Source: Xenophilus azovorans DSM 13620
GTDB lineage: Bacteria > Pseudomonadota > Gammaproteobacteria > Burkholderiales > Burkholderiaceae_C
Length of the DNA: 64,000 nucleotides
Direction: 5' to 3'
Assembly (NCBI RefSeq): GCF_000745855.1
Contig: NZ_KN050768.1
Span: forward strand, 1-64,000
The position numbers and the translations under genes were made by a program. The notes beneath the pieces were generated by a model that was not told where the DNA came from, searched no databases, and saw only the letters and a program-made list of their open reading frames with translations. Of this stretch, positions 1-8,865 are shown piece after piece. How positions within the stretch are numbered: position 1 is the first letter of the stretch; every line of letters begins with the position of its first letter.

Positions 1-59
1 GCTTCGACAGGCTTGTATGGTTTTGCCACCGCAACAACCATTGGAGAAAGGGCAAGGCG

Positions 60-200
60 CCGGGGTGGAGGGACATCGACAGGCCTGGGCGATGTAGAGG
101 CATCGACCCACCCACTGAGCAACGTCCCACCCTTGCACCGAGCGTCGATAAGGAACCCGGCGCCGCCTTGGCGAGCGCCGATGCCTGCAAGCTGACGCCG
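60..200 (+). ncRNA. Predicted IS110 bridge RNA in the left end
   Basis: Two loop structures can be read by eye. Loop 1 is closed by 70-74/124-128 (gggac/gtccc), has an inner hairpin 90-94/101-105 (cgatg/catcg), carries tcgacaggc at 76-84, identical to the left target flank at 4-12, and has ctgag at 115-119, complementary to the right target 1227-1231. Loop 2 is closed by 142-146/194-198 (gcgtc/gacgc), has inner hairpin 158-163/175-180, gaacc at 153-157 matching the right end of the element (1223-1227), and caag at 188-191 complementary to the core plus left end (ctTG). This is the target-loop and donor-loop layout published for IS621 bridge RNA. Transcript ends are guesses. The structure was found by hand, not by a folding program. 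Confidence 0.6.
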
Positions 201-236
201 TTGCACGAGCCCCGCCCCGGCCTTTGCATTGTCACC

Positions 237-1211
237 ATGCATCCCAGGCTGACAAGCCAGACGATCTGGCATCTTGGGGCCGATGTGGCCAGCACCCACC
301 TGGACATTGCCGTGCACGGCGACAAGGCCGGCGTGCGGCGCATCGCCAACAACGCCCCGGCCATCGCGCAATGGCTGGCGCAGGTACCGCCGGGCTCGTG
401 CCTGGCCATGGAGTCCACCGGCCGCTACCACCTGCTGCTGGCGCGCCTGGCCCACGCTCAGGGGCTGCAGGTGCATGTGCTCAATCCGCGGGATGTGAGC
501 CACTACGCGCGAGGCGTGGGCCAGCGCGGCAAGACCGACCGGCTCGATGCGCAGGTGATTGCCCGCTACCTGGCCCATGAGCACGCGCAGTTGCGCAGCT
601 GGCAGCCCGTGCCCCCGGCGCTGGCCGAACTGGACAGCCTGCTGCGCCGACGAGCGGCGCTGGTGCGTCACCAGGGCGCGCTGCGCCAGAGCATGGGCGA
701 GGACCCGGTGACCCGGGCGTTGCTGCCCCAGGTGATGCTGCCCCTGACACAGGTACTGCAGACGTTGGACAAGCGCATCGCCCAGGTGGCCCAAGGCATC
801 CAGGGCGCGCAGCAGGCGCTGGGCAGCATCACCTCGGTGCCGGGCGTGGGGGCGCTCAGCGGCGCGGCCCTGCTCGTGCTGTTCACACGCCTGGCTCAGG
901 CGAGCGCTGACGCGGTGGTGGCCTTCACCGGGCTGGATCCGCGCCCGATGGACTCGGGCCACAAGCGGGGTGTGCGCAGGCTGTCCAAGCGCGGGCCGGC
1001 CGAGCTGCGGCGGCTGATGTTCAATGCGGCGATGTCCGCGTCCCGAACGGCGGCCTGGCGCGAGGTCTATGCGCGCGAGATCGCCAAGGGCTTGCCGCGC
1101 ACGGCAGCCCTGGTGGTGCTGGCCCGCAAGCTCGTGCGTGTGGCCTTCAGCCTGTTCAAAAACCGCGCAACCTTCGATCCGACTCTCCACCAGGCGGTCA
1201 AGATCGCTTGA
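237..1211 (+). CDS. IS110 family transposase (RNA-guided recombinase)
   Basis: 324 residues. The N-terminal DEDD RuvC-like domain shows Asp16 (GADVAS), Glu59 (MESTGRYH), and Asp101/Asp104 (KTDRLDA). The C-terminal transposase_20 domain carries PGVG and a putative catalytic Ser240 in DSGHKRG, close to where IS621 has its serine. The gene looks intact and full length for the family. Family members recombine a circular donor with a target at a dinucleotide core, guided by a bridge RNA from the noncoding end. I chose the ATG at 237 because an upstream in-frame ATG at 168 would put coding sequence over the predicted donor loop and adds only low-complexity residues. The stop lies 15 bp from the right end of the element. 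Confidence 0.9.
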   Translation: MHPRLTSQTIWHLGADVASTHLDIAVHGDKAGVRRIANNAPAIAQWLAQVPPGSCLAMESTGRYHLLLARLAHAQGLQVHVLNPRDVSHYARGVGQRGKTDRLDAQVIARYLAHEHAQLRSWQPVPPALAELDSLLRRRAALVRHQGALRQSMGEDPVTRALLPQVMLPLTQVLQTLDKRIAQVAQGIQGAQQALGSITSVPGVGALSGAALLVLFTRLAQASADAVVAFTGLDPRPMDSGHKRGVRRLSKRGPAELRRLMFNAAMSASRTAAWREVYAREIAKGLPRTAALVVLARKLVRVAFSLFKNRATFDPTLHQAVKIA

Positions 1212-1383
1212 CGCGGACCATAGAACCTCAGCGTGAACGGGTGAGGGGAATTGAACGGGCAAGGGGTGTTCTGCAAAGGTGCGTTGGGTCGCGGGCGCAG
1301 GCCCAGGCCCCGGTGAGGGGCCGGACCACGAACACCCCCTTCGGCCATCCCCCCGACAACCTCCATCCCGAAAGGGACATTGT

Positions 1384-1420
1384 TTTCGATATATCGTTTA
1401 CTTTTTCGATATAGACGAAA
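1384..1420 (+). promoter_or_regulatory. AT-rich promoter/operator ahead of the PadR gene
   Basis: A sharp AT-rich patch in GC-rich DNA. It holds a perfect 10-bp palindrome, cgatatatcg, at 1387-1396. A second related half, ttcgatata at 1406-1414, is followed by gacgaa, making an imperfect palindrome. The repeated tttcgatata unit, 20 bp apart, fits two dimers of an autoregulating PadR-type repressor binding here. No regulator has been shown to bind this site. Confidence 0.5.
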
Positions 1421-1426
1421 CATCGC

Positions 1427-1927
1427 ATGAGAAACATGACTCCCGGCCATGGCAGCGGCCACCGCGTGTTCGGCCGCGGCGGACTGCGGCTGGTGCTGCT
1501 GCAGCTGATCGCCGACGCGCCCCGCCACGGGTACGAACTCATCAAGGCCATCGAGGAGCGCCTCGGCGGCCGCTACAGCCCCAGCCCGGGGGTGGTCTAC
1601 CCCACCCTCACCCTGCTGGAGGAAACGGGGCTGGTACAAGTAGACGCCCCCGATGCGGGCGGACGCAAGCGCTACAGCGTCACCCCCGCCGGCCAGGCCC
1701 ACCTGGCCGAGCACCGATCCCACACCGATGAACTGATGGCCCGCATGCGCGCGGGCGTGGACGGCGCGGGCCTGCGCGCCGGCCGCCCCCCGCAGGTGAC
1801 GCGGGCCATCGAGAACCTCAAGCTCGCGATGCGCCTGCGGCTCGCGGGCGAGCCCCTCAACGATGAACAGGCGCACGCCTTCGCGGCCGTGCTCGACCAA
1901 GCCGCGCAACACATCGAACGGATCTGA
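1427..1927 (+). CDS. PadR-family transcriptional repressor (YqjI-like)
   Basis: 166 residues. A PadR winged helix occupies about residues 18-90 (LLQLIADAPRHGYELI, then YPTLTLLEETGLV), followed by a helical C-terminal dimerisation region. The short N-terminus contains HGSGH, a reduced version of the His-rich metal-binding leader of E. coli YqjI, which is a nickel-responsive repressor of the siderophore reductase gene yqjH. The next gene here is a YqjH relative 3 bp downstream, so the pair looks like a metal-homeostasis operon in which this protein represses both genes. ATG 1427 is used; ATG 1436 is an equally possible start. Metal specificity is inferred from the family. Confidence 0.8.
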   Translation: MRNMTPGHGSGHRVFGRGGLRLVLLQLIADAPRHGYELIKAIEERLGGRYSPSPGVVYPTLTLLEETGLVQVDAPDAGGRKRYSVTPAGQAHLAEHRSHTDELMARMRAGVDGAGLRAGRPPQVTRAIENLKLAMRLRLAGEPLNDEQAHAFAAVLDQAAQHIERI

Positions 1928-1930
1928 CCG

Positions 1931-2776
1931 ATGACCGACACCACCACCCTGTCCCGCCCGGCGCCCGTGCCGCACCCCGAGCGCCTGCCGCAGCGCGTGC
2001 GCCACGTGCTGCGCTTCCGCCGCCTGTCGGTGCTGCGCACCGAGCGCGTCACCCCGCACCTCGTGCGCATCACCTTCGGCGGCGCCGACATGGCAGGCTT
2101 CACCAGCCCCGGCTTCGACGACCACGTCAAGCTGTTCTTTCCCGACCCGGCCACCGGCCGGCTGACGCTGCCCACGGCCGGCCCGGACGGCCCCGTGTGG
2201 CCCGAGGGCGCCAAGCCGGTGATGCGCGACTACACCCCGCACCACCACGACGACGCGGCCGGCACCGTGCAGATCGACTTCGCGCTGCACGAGGCCGGCC
2301 CCGCCACCGCCTGGGCCGAGCACGCCGAACCGGGCGACCTGCTGGGCGTGGGCGGCCCGCGCGGCTCCTTCATCGTGCCCACCGCCTTCGACTGGCACCT
2401 GCTGGCCGGCGACGATACCGCCCTGCCCGCCATCGCCCGCCGCCTGGCCGAACTGCCTGCCGGCGCCCGGGCGCTGGTGCTGGCCGAGGTGGACGGCCCC
2501 GCCGACGAACTGCCGCTGCCCAGCGCCGCCGACGTGCAGGTGGTGTGGGTGCACCGCAGCGGCAGCGAAGCCGCCGAGCCCCCGCTGCTGGCGGCCCTGC
2601 GCCGCACGCCGCTGCCCAGCGGCGACTTCCACGCCTGGATCGGCTGCGAGTCCGCCACCGCCAAGGCGCTGCGCGCGCACCTGGTCGACGAATGCCGGGC
2701 GAACCCGAAGTGGATCCGCGCCTCCGGCTACTGGCGGCGCGGCGCCGCCGGCACGCACGATTCGCTCGACGGCTGA
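1931..2776 (+). CDS. Siderophore-interacting FAD reductase (YqjH/ViuB family)
   Basis: 281 residues, the usual length for SIP-family ferric-siderophore reductases. The N-terminal FAD-binding barrel carries RDYTP at residues 99-103, which contacts the flavin. The C-terminal SIP NAD(P)H-binding half follows (LLAGDDTALPAIARRL near 155-170) and ends in the conserved RASGYW motif. The protein should release iron from ferric siderophores in the cytoplasm using NAD(P)H. It starts 3 bp after the PadR gene, so the two are co-transcribed. No siderophore receptor or biosynthesis genes are nearby, so the siderophore is unknown. Confidence 0.88.
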   Translation: MTDTTTLSRPAPVPHPERLPQRVRHVLRFRRLSVLRTERVTPHLVRITFGGADMAGFTSPGFDDHVKLFFPDPATGRLTLPTAGPDGPVWPEGAKPVMRDYTPHHHDDAAGTVQIDFALHEAGPATAWAEHAEPGDLLGVGGPRGSFIVPTAFDWHLLAGDDTALPAIARRLAELPAGARALVLAEVDGPADELPLPSAADVQVVWVHRSGSEAAEPPLLAALRRTPLPSGDFHAWIGCESATAKALRAHLVDECRANPKWIRASGYWRRGAAGTHDSLDG

Positions 2777-2820
2777 CGGCGGCCCGAGGGTCCGGCGGAG
2801 GCGGCCGGTGCACCGCCACC

Positions 2821-2844
2821 CCTTTTGTTTTTGAATACAAAAGG
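2821..2844 (+). other. Hairpin or palindromic operator between genes
   Basis: ccttttgt (2821-2828) and acaaaagg (2837-2844) form an 8-bp perfect inverted repeat with an 8-base loop. It lies 45 bp after the siderophore reductase stop and 83 bp before the next start. No T-run follows on either strand, so it could be a weak terminator or a regulator site for the downstream gene. Confidence 0.35.
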
Positions 2845-2926
2845 AGTAAGATTCTGCAATCCCAGGGAGCAGACATCCGCCGGCACGCAAGACCGGTCCT
2901 GCGCAACGCGCCTGCACGCAAGCACC

Positions 2927-3511
2927 ATGACCGACCTCAGCCACTGGCAGACGTTCATGCTCATCGCCGTCATCGCCCTGGGGGTGATCGCCCTGGCCTA
3001 CCGGCTGGGCGAGCGGCTGTTGACCCGGCGCCAGCAGCGCAAACGCATCCTGGCCGCGCGCGTGCGCTCCGGCCTGGTGCCGCTGGAGATCCCGACCACC
3101 ACCGCGCGCGCCGCGCTCGACAACCCGAGCACCAGCTTCGGCGCCACCGGCTTCGGCACCACCGAGTTCGGCTCGCCTTCCTCCGGCCACGCCTCGCTCT
3201 GGGGCCAGCTCGGCGAGGACGAGCAGAGCCACCCCATCGTCGACGAGCAACCGCTCATCCGCATCCGCTACCTCGACATCTACGGCAAGTACGCCGAGCG
3301 CACCATCCAGGTCGAGCTGCTGGACCTGCACCGCCAGGCCATCGTCGCCCGGGTCGACAACATCAACGATCCGCGCATCTTCCCGCTCAACCGCATCGCC
3401 CAGGCGCGCGACGTGCGCTCCGGCCGGCCCTTCAACCTGGGCCTGTGGGTGGACGCGGTGCGCGTGGCGCGCCGCCGGCGCGAGGCCTCCCACCCGGCCG
3501 TGCTGGCCTGA
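2927..3511 (+). CDS. Unknown membrane-anchored protein with WYL-like C-terminus
   Basis: 194 residues. One hydrophobic helix at about residues 9-25 (FMLIAVIALGVIALAY) is followed by a basic stretch (RRQQRKR), giving a probable N-terminal anchor with a cytoplasmic remainder. Residues 60-95 are a Gly/Ser/Thr-rich linker. The C-terminal 75 residues (LIRIRYLDIYGKYAER, then RIFPLNRI) resemble the beta-rich WYL fold, in which a ligand-sensing barrel often sits next to a regulator. No DNA-binding domain is present. The start is ATG 2927; an upstream ATG at 2825 lies inside the hairpin region and is unlikely. No function can be assigned. It stands alone between the reductase and the glycosyltransferase. 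Confidence 0.7.
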   Translation: MTDLSHWQTFMLIAVIALGVIALAYRLGERLLTRRQQRKRILAARVRSGLVPLEIPTTTARAALDNPSTSFGATGFGTTEFGSPSSGHASLWGQLGEDEQSHPIVDEQPLIRIRYLDIYGKYAERTIQVELLDLHRQAIVARVDNINDPRIFPLNRIAQARDVRSGRPFNLGLWVDAVRVARRRREASHPAVLA

Positions 3512-3631
3512 AGGCGGCAGCAGCCCTGCGACAGCACGGACGTCCGGACACCGCAGGGTGGATTTCTTGAGCCAGGGAGCCACGGGAAGCACGAGGCATC
3601 CAAGCCCGGCTTCGCACAACGATCGACGCCA

Positions 3632-4870
3632 GTGACCGGCAGACACTCATCCACGACGTGGCCCCTGGAGGCGCCCGCGGGGCTCCTCGATGCCGCAGGC
3701 CGGCCGCTTCCGGCCGCCCGGACCCAGGACCCTGCGCCCGGCTCGCCACCCGTCCTGGCCCCGCCGACGGCGCAGCGCGGGTCGGCGGCGTCCAAGGCGG
3801 GCCGCTACCTCATCGACGACTCGCTGTCGCTGATCAACAGGACCGGCGCCTACCAGATCGCCAAGGACCTGACCGACGCCTTCGCCGCCGAATCCCGCAT
3901 CCGGCGCTGGCGCCTCTTCGGGCCGAACCTCGCCCAGGGGCTGGCGCGCAAGGTCCTGGCGCGCCTGCTGCTCAGGGAGCTGGAGCTGCTGAAGGACGCC
4001 CCGGCCCTGCGCTGGCCCGATCGGGGGCTGCGCCAGCTCTTCCTCGACCCGCTCTACGTGCTGCGCGCGCCGCTGGGCCCGCGCGACATGGTGCTGTGCC
4101 ACGACGTGGGCCCCCATACCGCCCCCGAGCTGTACCTGCCCGCCACCCGGGCGCTGTACGACCGGGCATACGCGAAGATCAAGGCGGCCCGGCCTTCCAT
4201 GGTGTTCGTCAGCGAGACCTCCAGGCGCCAGTTCACCGGCTGGCTGGGGCAGGACTTCCCCTCGCTCAGCGTCATCCCCCTGTACCTGAGGAACGGCATC
4301 CATGCCTCGCGCACGGAGCGCGTGCCGTCCGTCCAGGGCCGGTTCCTGCTGTGCGTCGGCGCCCTGGAGCGCCGCAAGAACCACCTCCTGACCATCGAGG
4401 CCTTCGCAGTCAGCGGGCTGGCCGGCCAGGGCGTGCAGCTCGTCATCTGCGGCTCCAACGGCGACCAGAAGGACGCCGTGCGAGCCGCCGCGGCGCGCCA
4501 GGCCGGCGTGGAACTGCTCGGCTACGTCTCCGACGCGCAGCTCGGGTGGCTCTACCAGAACGCCCTGGGCTTCGTGCTGCCCAGCAAGCTCGAGGGCTTC
4601 GGCATGCCCGTCCTGGAGGCGGCGGCCCACGGCCTGCCGGCCATCATCTCCTCCGACGGCGCGCTGTACGAGGCGGTGGGCGGGATCGGGGTGGTGGTCC
4701 CGGGCGACGACGTGCCGGGTGTCGCGGCCGCCATGCAGCAGCTCGTCCACATGCCCGCCGACGCGCGCGGCGCCCTGTCCGACCGGCTGAAGGCGCATGC
4801 CGGCACGCTGACCCAGCAGCGCTTCCTCGAGCGCTGGCGCGCCGAGATCGACGCCTGGCTCGCCCGCTGA
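3632..4870 (+). CDS. Glycosyltransferase, GT4-type (GT-B fold)
   Basis: 412 residues, GTG start. The C-terminal half is a clear Glycos_transf_1 domain: [18 protein letters not shown], then CGSNGD, and the nucleotide-sugar motif [10 protein letters not shown] beginning near residue 321, which holds the E-x7-E pair of retaining GT-B enzymes. The N-terminal 60 residues are Pro/Ala-rich and probably disordered. The enzyme would transfer a sugar from a nucleotide donor to a lipid or polysaccharide acceptor at the cytoplasmic membrane face. It is not in a polysaccharide cluster, so donor and acceptor are unknown. A GC-rich inverted repeat lies just downstream (4876-4898), without a T-run. Confidence 0.85.
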   Translation: MTGRHSSTTWPLEAPAGLLDAAGRPLPAARTQDPAPGSPPVLAPPTAQRGSAASKAGRYLIDDSLSLINRTGAYQIAKDLTDAFAAESRIRRWRLFGPNLAQGLARKVLARLLLRELELLKDAPALRWPDRGLRQLFLDPLYVLRAPLGPRDMVLCHDVGPHTAPELYLPATRALYDRAYAKIKAARPSMVFVSETSRRQFTGWLGQDFPSLSVIPLYLRNGIHASRTERVPSVQGRFLLCVGALERRKNHLLTIEAFAVSGLAGQGVQLVICGSNGDQKDAVRAAAARQAGVELLGYVSDAQLGWLYQNALGFVLPSKLEGFGMPVLEAAAHGLPAIISSDGALYEAVGGIGVVVPGDDVPGVAAAMQQLVHMPADARGALSDRLKAHAGTLTQQRFLERWRAEIDAWLAR

Positions 4871-5045
4871 GCCCTGCGCGCGCAGCGCGCGCGGGCCCCG
4901 GACGCATCCCCCGATAATCGGCCGCCCGGCTGAAGCGGCGCCGTTCCTGCCGCGCTTCGAGCCTCTGCGTACGGCGCCCCCGATGGGCGGCGCCGGCCCG
5001 CTTGCCAACCATGCCCATGCCGACAACAGGTTATCGAGGGAAGGC

Positions 5046-7685
5046 GTGACTGCTGCACATCCGACGAAGCCCGCCCTTTCAGAGCACACGCCCATGATGG
5101 CGCAGTACCTGCGCCTCAAGGCCGACCATCCGGACACGCTGCTGTTCTACCGGATGGGCGATTTCTACGAGCTGTTCTACGCCGATGCCGAGAAGGCCTC
5201 GCGCCTGATGGACATCACGCTCACCACGCGCGGCCAGTCCGCCGGCGCGCCGGTGGTGATGTGCGGCGTGCCCTTCCATTCGGTCGAGACCTACCTCGCG
5301 CGGCTCATCAAGCTGGGCGAATCGGTCGCCATCTGCGAGCAGGTGGGCGAGGTCGGCGCCAGCAAGGGGCCGGTCGAGCGCAAGGTGGTGCGCGTCGTCA
5401 CGCCCGGCACGCTGACCGACGCCGAGCTGCTGGCCGACAAGCGCGACGCGCTGCTGATGGCCGTACATGCCGGCCCGCGCAACACGCTGGGCCTGGCCTG
5501 GCTGTCCGTCACCGGCGCCGACGTGCACCTGGCCGAATGCCCGGCCGATGCGCTGGAAGCCTGGCTGGGCCGGGTCGCGCCGAGCGAGCTGCTCTACAGC
5601 GCCGAGGTCACGCCCGCCTTCGAGCAGCGGCTCAAGGCCGCGCGCGAGGCCGGCGGCTTCACGCTCGCCGTGCGGCCGGCCTGGCAGTTCGGCGCCAGCC
5701 TGGGCGAACGCAAGCTGGCCGAGCAGCTCGGCGCCGCCTCGCTCGCGGCCTGGAGCGCCGACGGCCTGGAGCAGGCGCACGCCGCGGGCGCCGCCCTGCT
5801 GGGCTATGCGGAGCACACGCAGGGCCGCGCGCTCACCCACCTGCAGCGCATCGTGGTCGAGCGCGACGGCGAGCTGATCGAGCTGCCGGCCGCCACCCGG
5901 CGCAACCTGGAGCTGGTGCAGACGCTGCGCGGCGAGGACTCGCCGACCCTGTTCTCGCTGCTGGACACCTGCATGACCGGCATGGGCAGCCGCGCCCTGC
6001 GCCGCTGGCTGCTGGCGCCGCGGCGCGAGCGGCACGAGGCGCAGTTGCGGCTGGAAGCCATCGCCGCGCTGCAGGCGCCCGCGCCCGGCGAGACCGCCGC
6101 GCCGTGGAAGCGCCTGCGCGAGCAACTGAAGAACACCAGCGACGTGGAGCGCATCAGCGCGCGCGTCGCGCTGCGGCAGGTGCGGCCGCGCGAGCTGGTC
6201 GCGCTGGGCCTGGCGCTGCAGAAGGCGCAGCACCTGGCGCCGCTGCTGCCGGCCGCGGCGACCCTGCTGACCCACGTGGCCGAGGAGCTGGCGCCGCCGC
6301 CCGGCTGCGCGCAACTGCTGGCCGCCGCGCTGCTGCCCGAACCCGCCGCGCTGGTGCGCGACGGCGGCGTGATCGCCACCGGCCACGACGCCGAGCTGGA
6401 CGAGCTGCGCGCCATCAGCGAGAACGCCGACGGCTTCCTGATCGAGCTGGAGGCGCGCGAGCGCAACCTCACCGGCATCGCCAACCTGAAGGTGCAGTTC
6501 AACCGCGTGCACGGCTTCTACATCGAGGTGACGCAGAGCGCCCTCTCGAAGGTGCCCGACCACTACCGTCGCCGCCAGACGCTGAAGAACGCCGAGCGCT
6601 TCATCACGCCGGAGCTCAAGGCCTTCGAGGACAAGGCGCTGTCGGCGCAGGAGCGCGCCCTGGCGCGCGAGAAATGGCTGTACGAGCAGCTGCTCGACGC
6701 CCTGCAGGCCCACGTGCCTGCCCTCACCCGCCTGGCCGACGCGCTGGCCACGCTCGACGCGCTGTGCGCCCTGGCCGAGCGCGCCCACACGCTGGGCTGG
6801 AACGCGCCGCACTTCGTCGCCCACCCCTGCATCGAGATCGAGCAGGGCCGCCACCCGGTGGTGGAGGCGCGGCTGGCCGAGCGCTCGGCCGGCGCCTTCA
6901 TCGCCAACGACACGCGCCTGGGGCCGAGCCAGCGCATGCAGGTCATCACCGGTCCCAACATGGGCGGCAAGTCCACCTACATGCGGCAAGTGGCACTGAT
7001 CGTGCTGCTGGCCTCGATGGGCTCCTTCGTGCCGGCGGCGAACTGCCGGCTCGGGCCCATCGACGCCATCCACACCCGCATCGGCGCCGCCGACGACCTG
7101 GCCAACGCACAGTCCACCTTCATGCTCGAGATGACCGAAGCAGCGCAGATCCTGCACGGCGCCACGCCGCAGTCACTGGTGCTGATGGACGAGATCGGCC
7201 GCGGCACCAGCACCTTCGACGGGCTGGCGCTGGCCGCCGGCATCGCGGCGCACCTGCACGACCGCACCAAGGCCTTCGCCCTCTTCGCCACGCACTACTT
7301 CGAGCTGACCGAGTTCCCGGCCACGCACCACGCAGCAGTGAACATGCACGTCAGCGCGACCGAGTCGGGGCGCGACATCGTCTTCCTGCACGAGCTGCAG
7401 CCCGGGCCCGCCAGCCGCAGCTACGGCATCCAGGTGGCGCGGCTGGCCGGCATGCCGGCGGCGGTGGTCAACCATGCGCGCCAGGCGCTGGAGGCGCTGG
7501 AGGCGCAGCAGAGCGAGACACGCGCGCAGGTGGACCTGTTCGCGCCGCCGCCCGTGGCCGAGACGCCGCAGGACAGCCCCATAGAATCCGCCGTGGCCGC
7601 GCTCGACCCCGACGCGATGAGCCCAAGGGAGGCGCTGGAAGCGCTCTACAAACTCAAGAAACTGCACGAACGCGAGCGGGCCTGA
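5046..7685 (+). CDS. mutS: DNA mismatch repair protein MutS
   Basis: 879 residues. MutS recognises mismatches as a dimer and recruits MutL. Visible parts in order: the mismatch-reading Phe40-x-Glu42 motif (MGDFYELF), connector and lever/clamp domains, the ATPase with Walker A GPNMGGKS at 636-643, Walker [15 protein letters not shown] with Asp715/Glu716, the signature [10 protein letters not shown], and a C-terminal tail ending in a Leu-rich helix. The start is placed at GTG 5046 because GAGGGAAGG lies 1-9 bases upstream; ATG 5094 is an alternative giving a length closer to E. coli MutS. The gene is intact, so a mutator phenotype is not predicted. It is apparently monocistronic. Confidence 0.97.
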   Translation: MTAAHPTKPALSEHTPMMAQYLRLKADHPDTLLFYRMGDFYELFYADAEKASRLMDITLTTRGQSAGAPVVMCGVPFHSVETYLARLIKLGESVAICEQVGEVGASKGPVERKVVRVVTPGTLTDAELLADKRDALLMAVHAGPRNTLGLAWLSVTGADVHLAECPADALEAWLGRVAPSELLYSAEVTPAFEQRLKAAREAGGFTLAVRPAWQFGASLGERKLAEQLGAASLAAWSADGLEQAHAAGAALLGYAEHTQGRALTHLQRIVVERDGELIELPAATRRNLELVQTLRGEDSPTLFSLLDTCMTGMGSRALRRWLLAPRRERHEAQLRLEAIAALQAPAPGETAAPWKRLREQLKNTSDVERISARVALRQVRPRELVALGLALQKAQHLAPLLPAAATLLTHVAEELAPPPGCAQLLAAALLPEPAALVRDGGVIATGHDAELDELRAISENADGFLIELEARERNLTGIANLKVQFNRVHGFYIEVTQSALSKVPDHYRRRQTLKNAERFITPELKAFEDKALSAQERALAREKWLYEQLLDALQAHVPALTRLADALATLDALCALAERAHTLGWNAPHFVAHPCIEIEQGRHPVVEARLAERSAGAFIANDTRLGPSQRMQVITGPNMGGKSTYMRQVALIVLLASMGSFVPAANCRLGPIDAIHTRIGAADDLANAQSTFMLEMTEAAQILHGATPQSLVLMDEIGRGTSTFDGLALAAGIAAHLHDRTKAFALFATHYFELTEFPATHHAAVNMHVSATESGRDIVFLHELQPGPASRSYGIQVARLAGMPAAVVNHARQALEALEAQQSETRAQVDLFAPPPVAETPQDSPIESAVAALDPDAMSPREALEALYKLKKLHERERA

Positions 7686-7707
7686 GGGGCCCTGCCGCGC
7701 CACACCC

Positions 7708-8535
7708 ATGACGTACTGCGTAGGCATCAAACTCAACGCCGGGCTGGTGTTCCTGTCCGACTCGCGCACCAACGCGGGGGTCGACCACATCAGCACCTTC
7801 CGCAAGATGATCGTCTACGAGCAGCCGGGCGAGCGCGTCATGGTGCTGCTGTCGGCCGGCAACCTCAGCATCTCGCAGTCGGTGCGCGAGATCCTGCAGA
7901 CCGAGGAGCTGCAGGAGCCCGGCAGCGACACCCCCACCACGATCTGGAACGCGCGCAGCATGTTCGACGCCGCGCGCGTGCTGGGCGCGGCCGTGCGTCA
8001 CGTCTACGACCGCGACGCCGAGGCGCTCAAGCACGCCGGCGTGGACTTCAACGTCACCTTCGTCTTCGGCGGGCAGATCAAGGGCGAGGGCATGCGCCTG
8101 TTCCTCGTCTATTCGGCCGGCAACTTCATCGAGGCCACCACCGAGACGCCCTACTTCCAGATCGGCGAATCGAAGTACGGCAAGCCGGTGCTCGACCGCG
8201 TGCTCACGCCCGAGACGCCGCTGGCCGAGGCCGCCAAGTGCGCGCTGGTGTCGATGGACTCGACCATGAAGTCCAACCTCTCGGTGGGCCTGCCGCTGGA
8301 CCTGGTGGTCTACGAGGCCGGCGGCCTGGCGGCCGACAAGATCGTCTGCATCGACGCCGACAACCCCTACTACCGCATGATCCACGATGGCTGGGGCCAG
8401 AAGCTGCGCGAGGTGTTCGACAGCCTGGAGGACCCGGTGTGGGACGACGCCGCCACCGAGCACCCCCTGAAGATGCCGGCGGTGCGGCACGAGGCGCTGC
8501 GCAAGATCTCCACGCCCGAGGAAAAGCTCATCTGA
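7708..8535 (+). CDS. Anbu-type proteasome-like peptidase
   Basis: 275 residues. The sequence begins M-T-Y-C and carries SDSRTNAGVD at about residues 17-26, the signature of Anbu (ancestral beta-subunit) peptidases, which are N-terminal-nucleophile hydrolases with Thr2 exposed by Met removal. Anbu usually sits in an operon with ATP-grasp, alpha-E and transglutaminase-like genes. None of those is here: mutS ends 22 bp upstream and an opposed small gene lies downstream. It is thus an orphan copy, probably assembling into a ring or helical complex in the cytoplasm. Its substrate is unknown. The family call is firm, the function is not. Confidence 0.88.
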   Translation: MTYCVGIKLNAGLVFLSDSRTNAGVDHISTFRKMIVYEQPGERVMVLLSAGNLSISQSVREILQTEELQEPGSDTPTTIWNARSMFDAARVLGAAVRHVYDRDAEALKHAGVDFNVTFVFGGQIKGEGMRLFLVYSAGNFIEATTETPYFQIGESKYGKPVLDRVLTPETPLAEAAKCALVSMDSTMKSNLSVGLPLDLVVYEAGGLAADKIVCIDADNPYYRMIHDGWGQKLREVFDSLEDPVWDDAATEHPLKMPAVRHEALRKISTPEEKLI

Positions 8536-8559
8536 GCGGGTTTCGGCCGCGCCGGGGCC

Positions 8560-8865
8560 TCAGCGGCCGGCGTGCCCGGACGCGCCGCGGCGCCGCGACA
8601 GCGCCGCCAGGAAGCGCTCGGCCAGCCCCCGGGGGTTGCGGCGCAGCAATTCGGTGGTGCAGGCGCCCACCACGCTGCCCTCGTAGCGCATCTGCACGCG
8701 CGGGAAGTAGTGGCCCAGCGAATCTCCCGCGTCCTGCAGGCAGGTTTCCAGCGAATCGAAGGCGCTCTCGTAGCAGGCGGCGTCGCCGTCCTGGGAGCCG
8801 TCCGTGGTGATGCTGTAGGCGTAGCGGTCGGGGCGAAGTTGATGGATATCCAGTAACAAATTCAT
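8560..8865 (-). CDS. Small unknown protein, 101 residues
   Basis: A compact acidic N-terminal two-thirds with Tyr and His (YAYSITTDGS, YESAFDSLETCLQDAG) and a basic Arg-rich tail (LSRRRGASGHAGR). The ribosome site GGGAGA lies 7 bases before ATG 8865, which supports translation. No signal peptide or membrane helix. It is convergent with the Anbu gene, 24 bp apart. I do not recognise the family. Codon use matches its neighbours, so it looks like a resident gene. Confidence 0.65.
   Translation of the reverse strand: MNLLLDIHQLRPDRYAYSITTDGSQDGDAACYESAFDSLETCLQDAGDSLGHYFPRVQMRYEGSVVGACTTELLRRNPRGLAERFLAALSRRRGASGHAGR

Larger units (their letters stand above)
12..1226 (+). mobile_element. IS110-group insertion sequence, complete
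   Basis: The element is bounded by a shared CT dinucleotide, at 12-13 on the left and 1227-1228 on the right. Joining the two flanks across one CT rebuilds a continuous repeat: GCTTCGACAGG (1-11), CT, then CAGCGTGAACGG (1229-1240). This is the dispersed repeat family also seen at 37366-37450. The element therefore interrupted one copy without duplicating a target site, as IS110 elements do. Just inside the ends are short subterminal inverted matches (tatggt at 16-21, accata at 1217-1222). The long noncoding left end (about 225 bp) and very short right end (15 bp) fit the IS110 rather than the IS1111 subgroup. It carries a single intact transposase gene. Confidence 0.85.

Noticed and set aside
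1067-3646. Long open frame of over 800 codons on the minus strand opposite the IS, PadR and reductase genes
   Set aside because: It runs antisense through three well-supported genes, is low-complexity Gly/Ala/Arg, and has no recognisable domain. GC-rich DNA produces such frames freely.
4876-4898. GC-only inverted repeat after the glycosyltransferase gene, as a terminator
   Set aside because: The arms are simple gcgcgc runs and no T-tract follows, so it is not convincing as a terminator.
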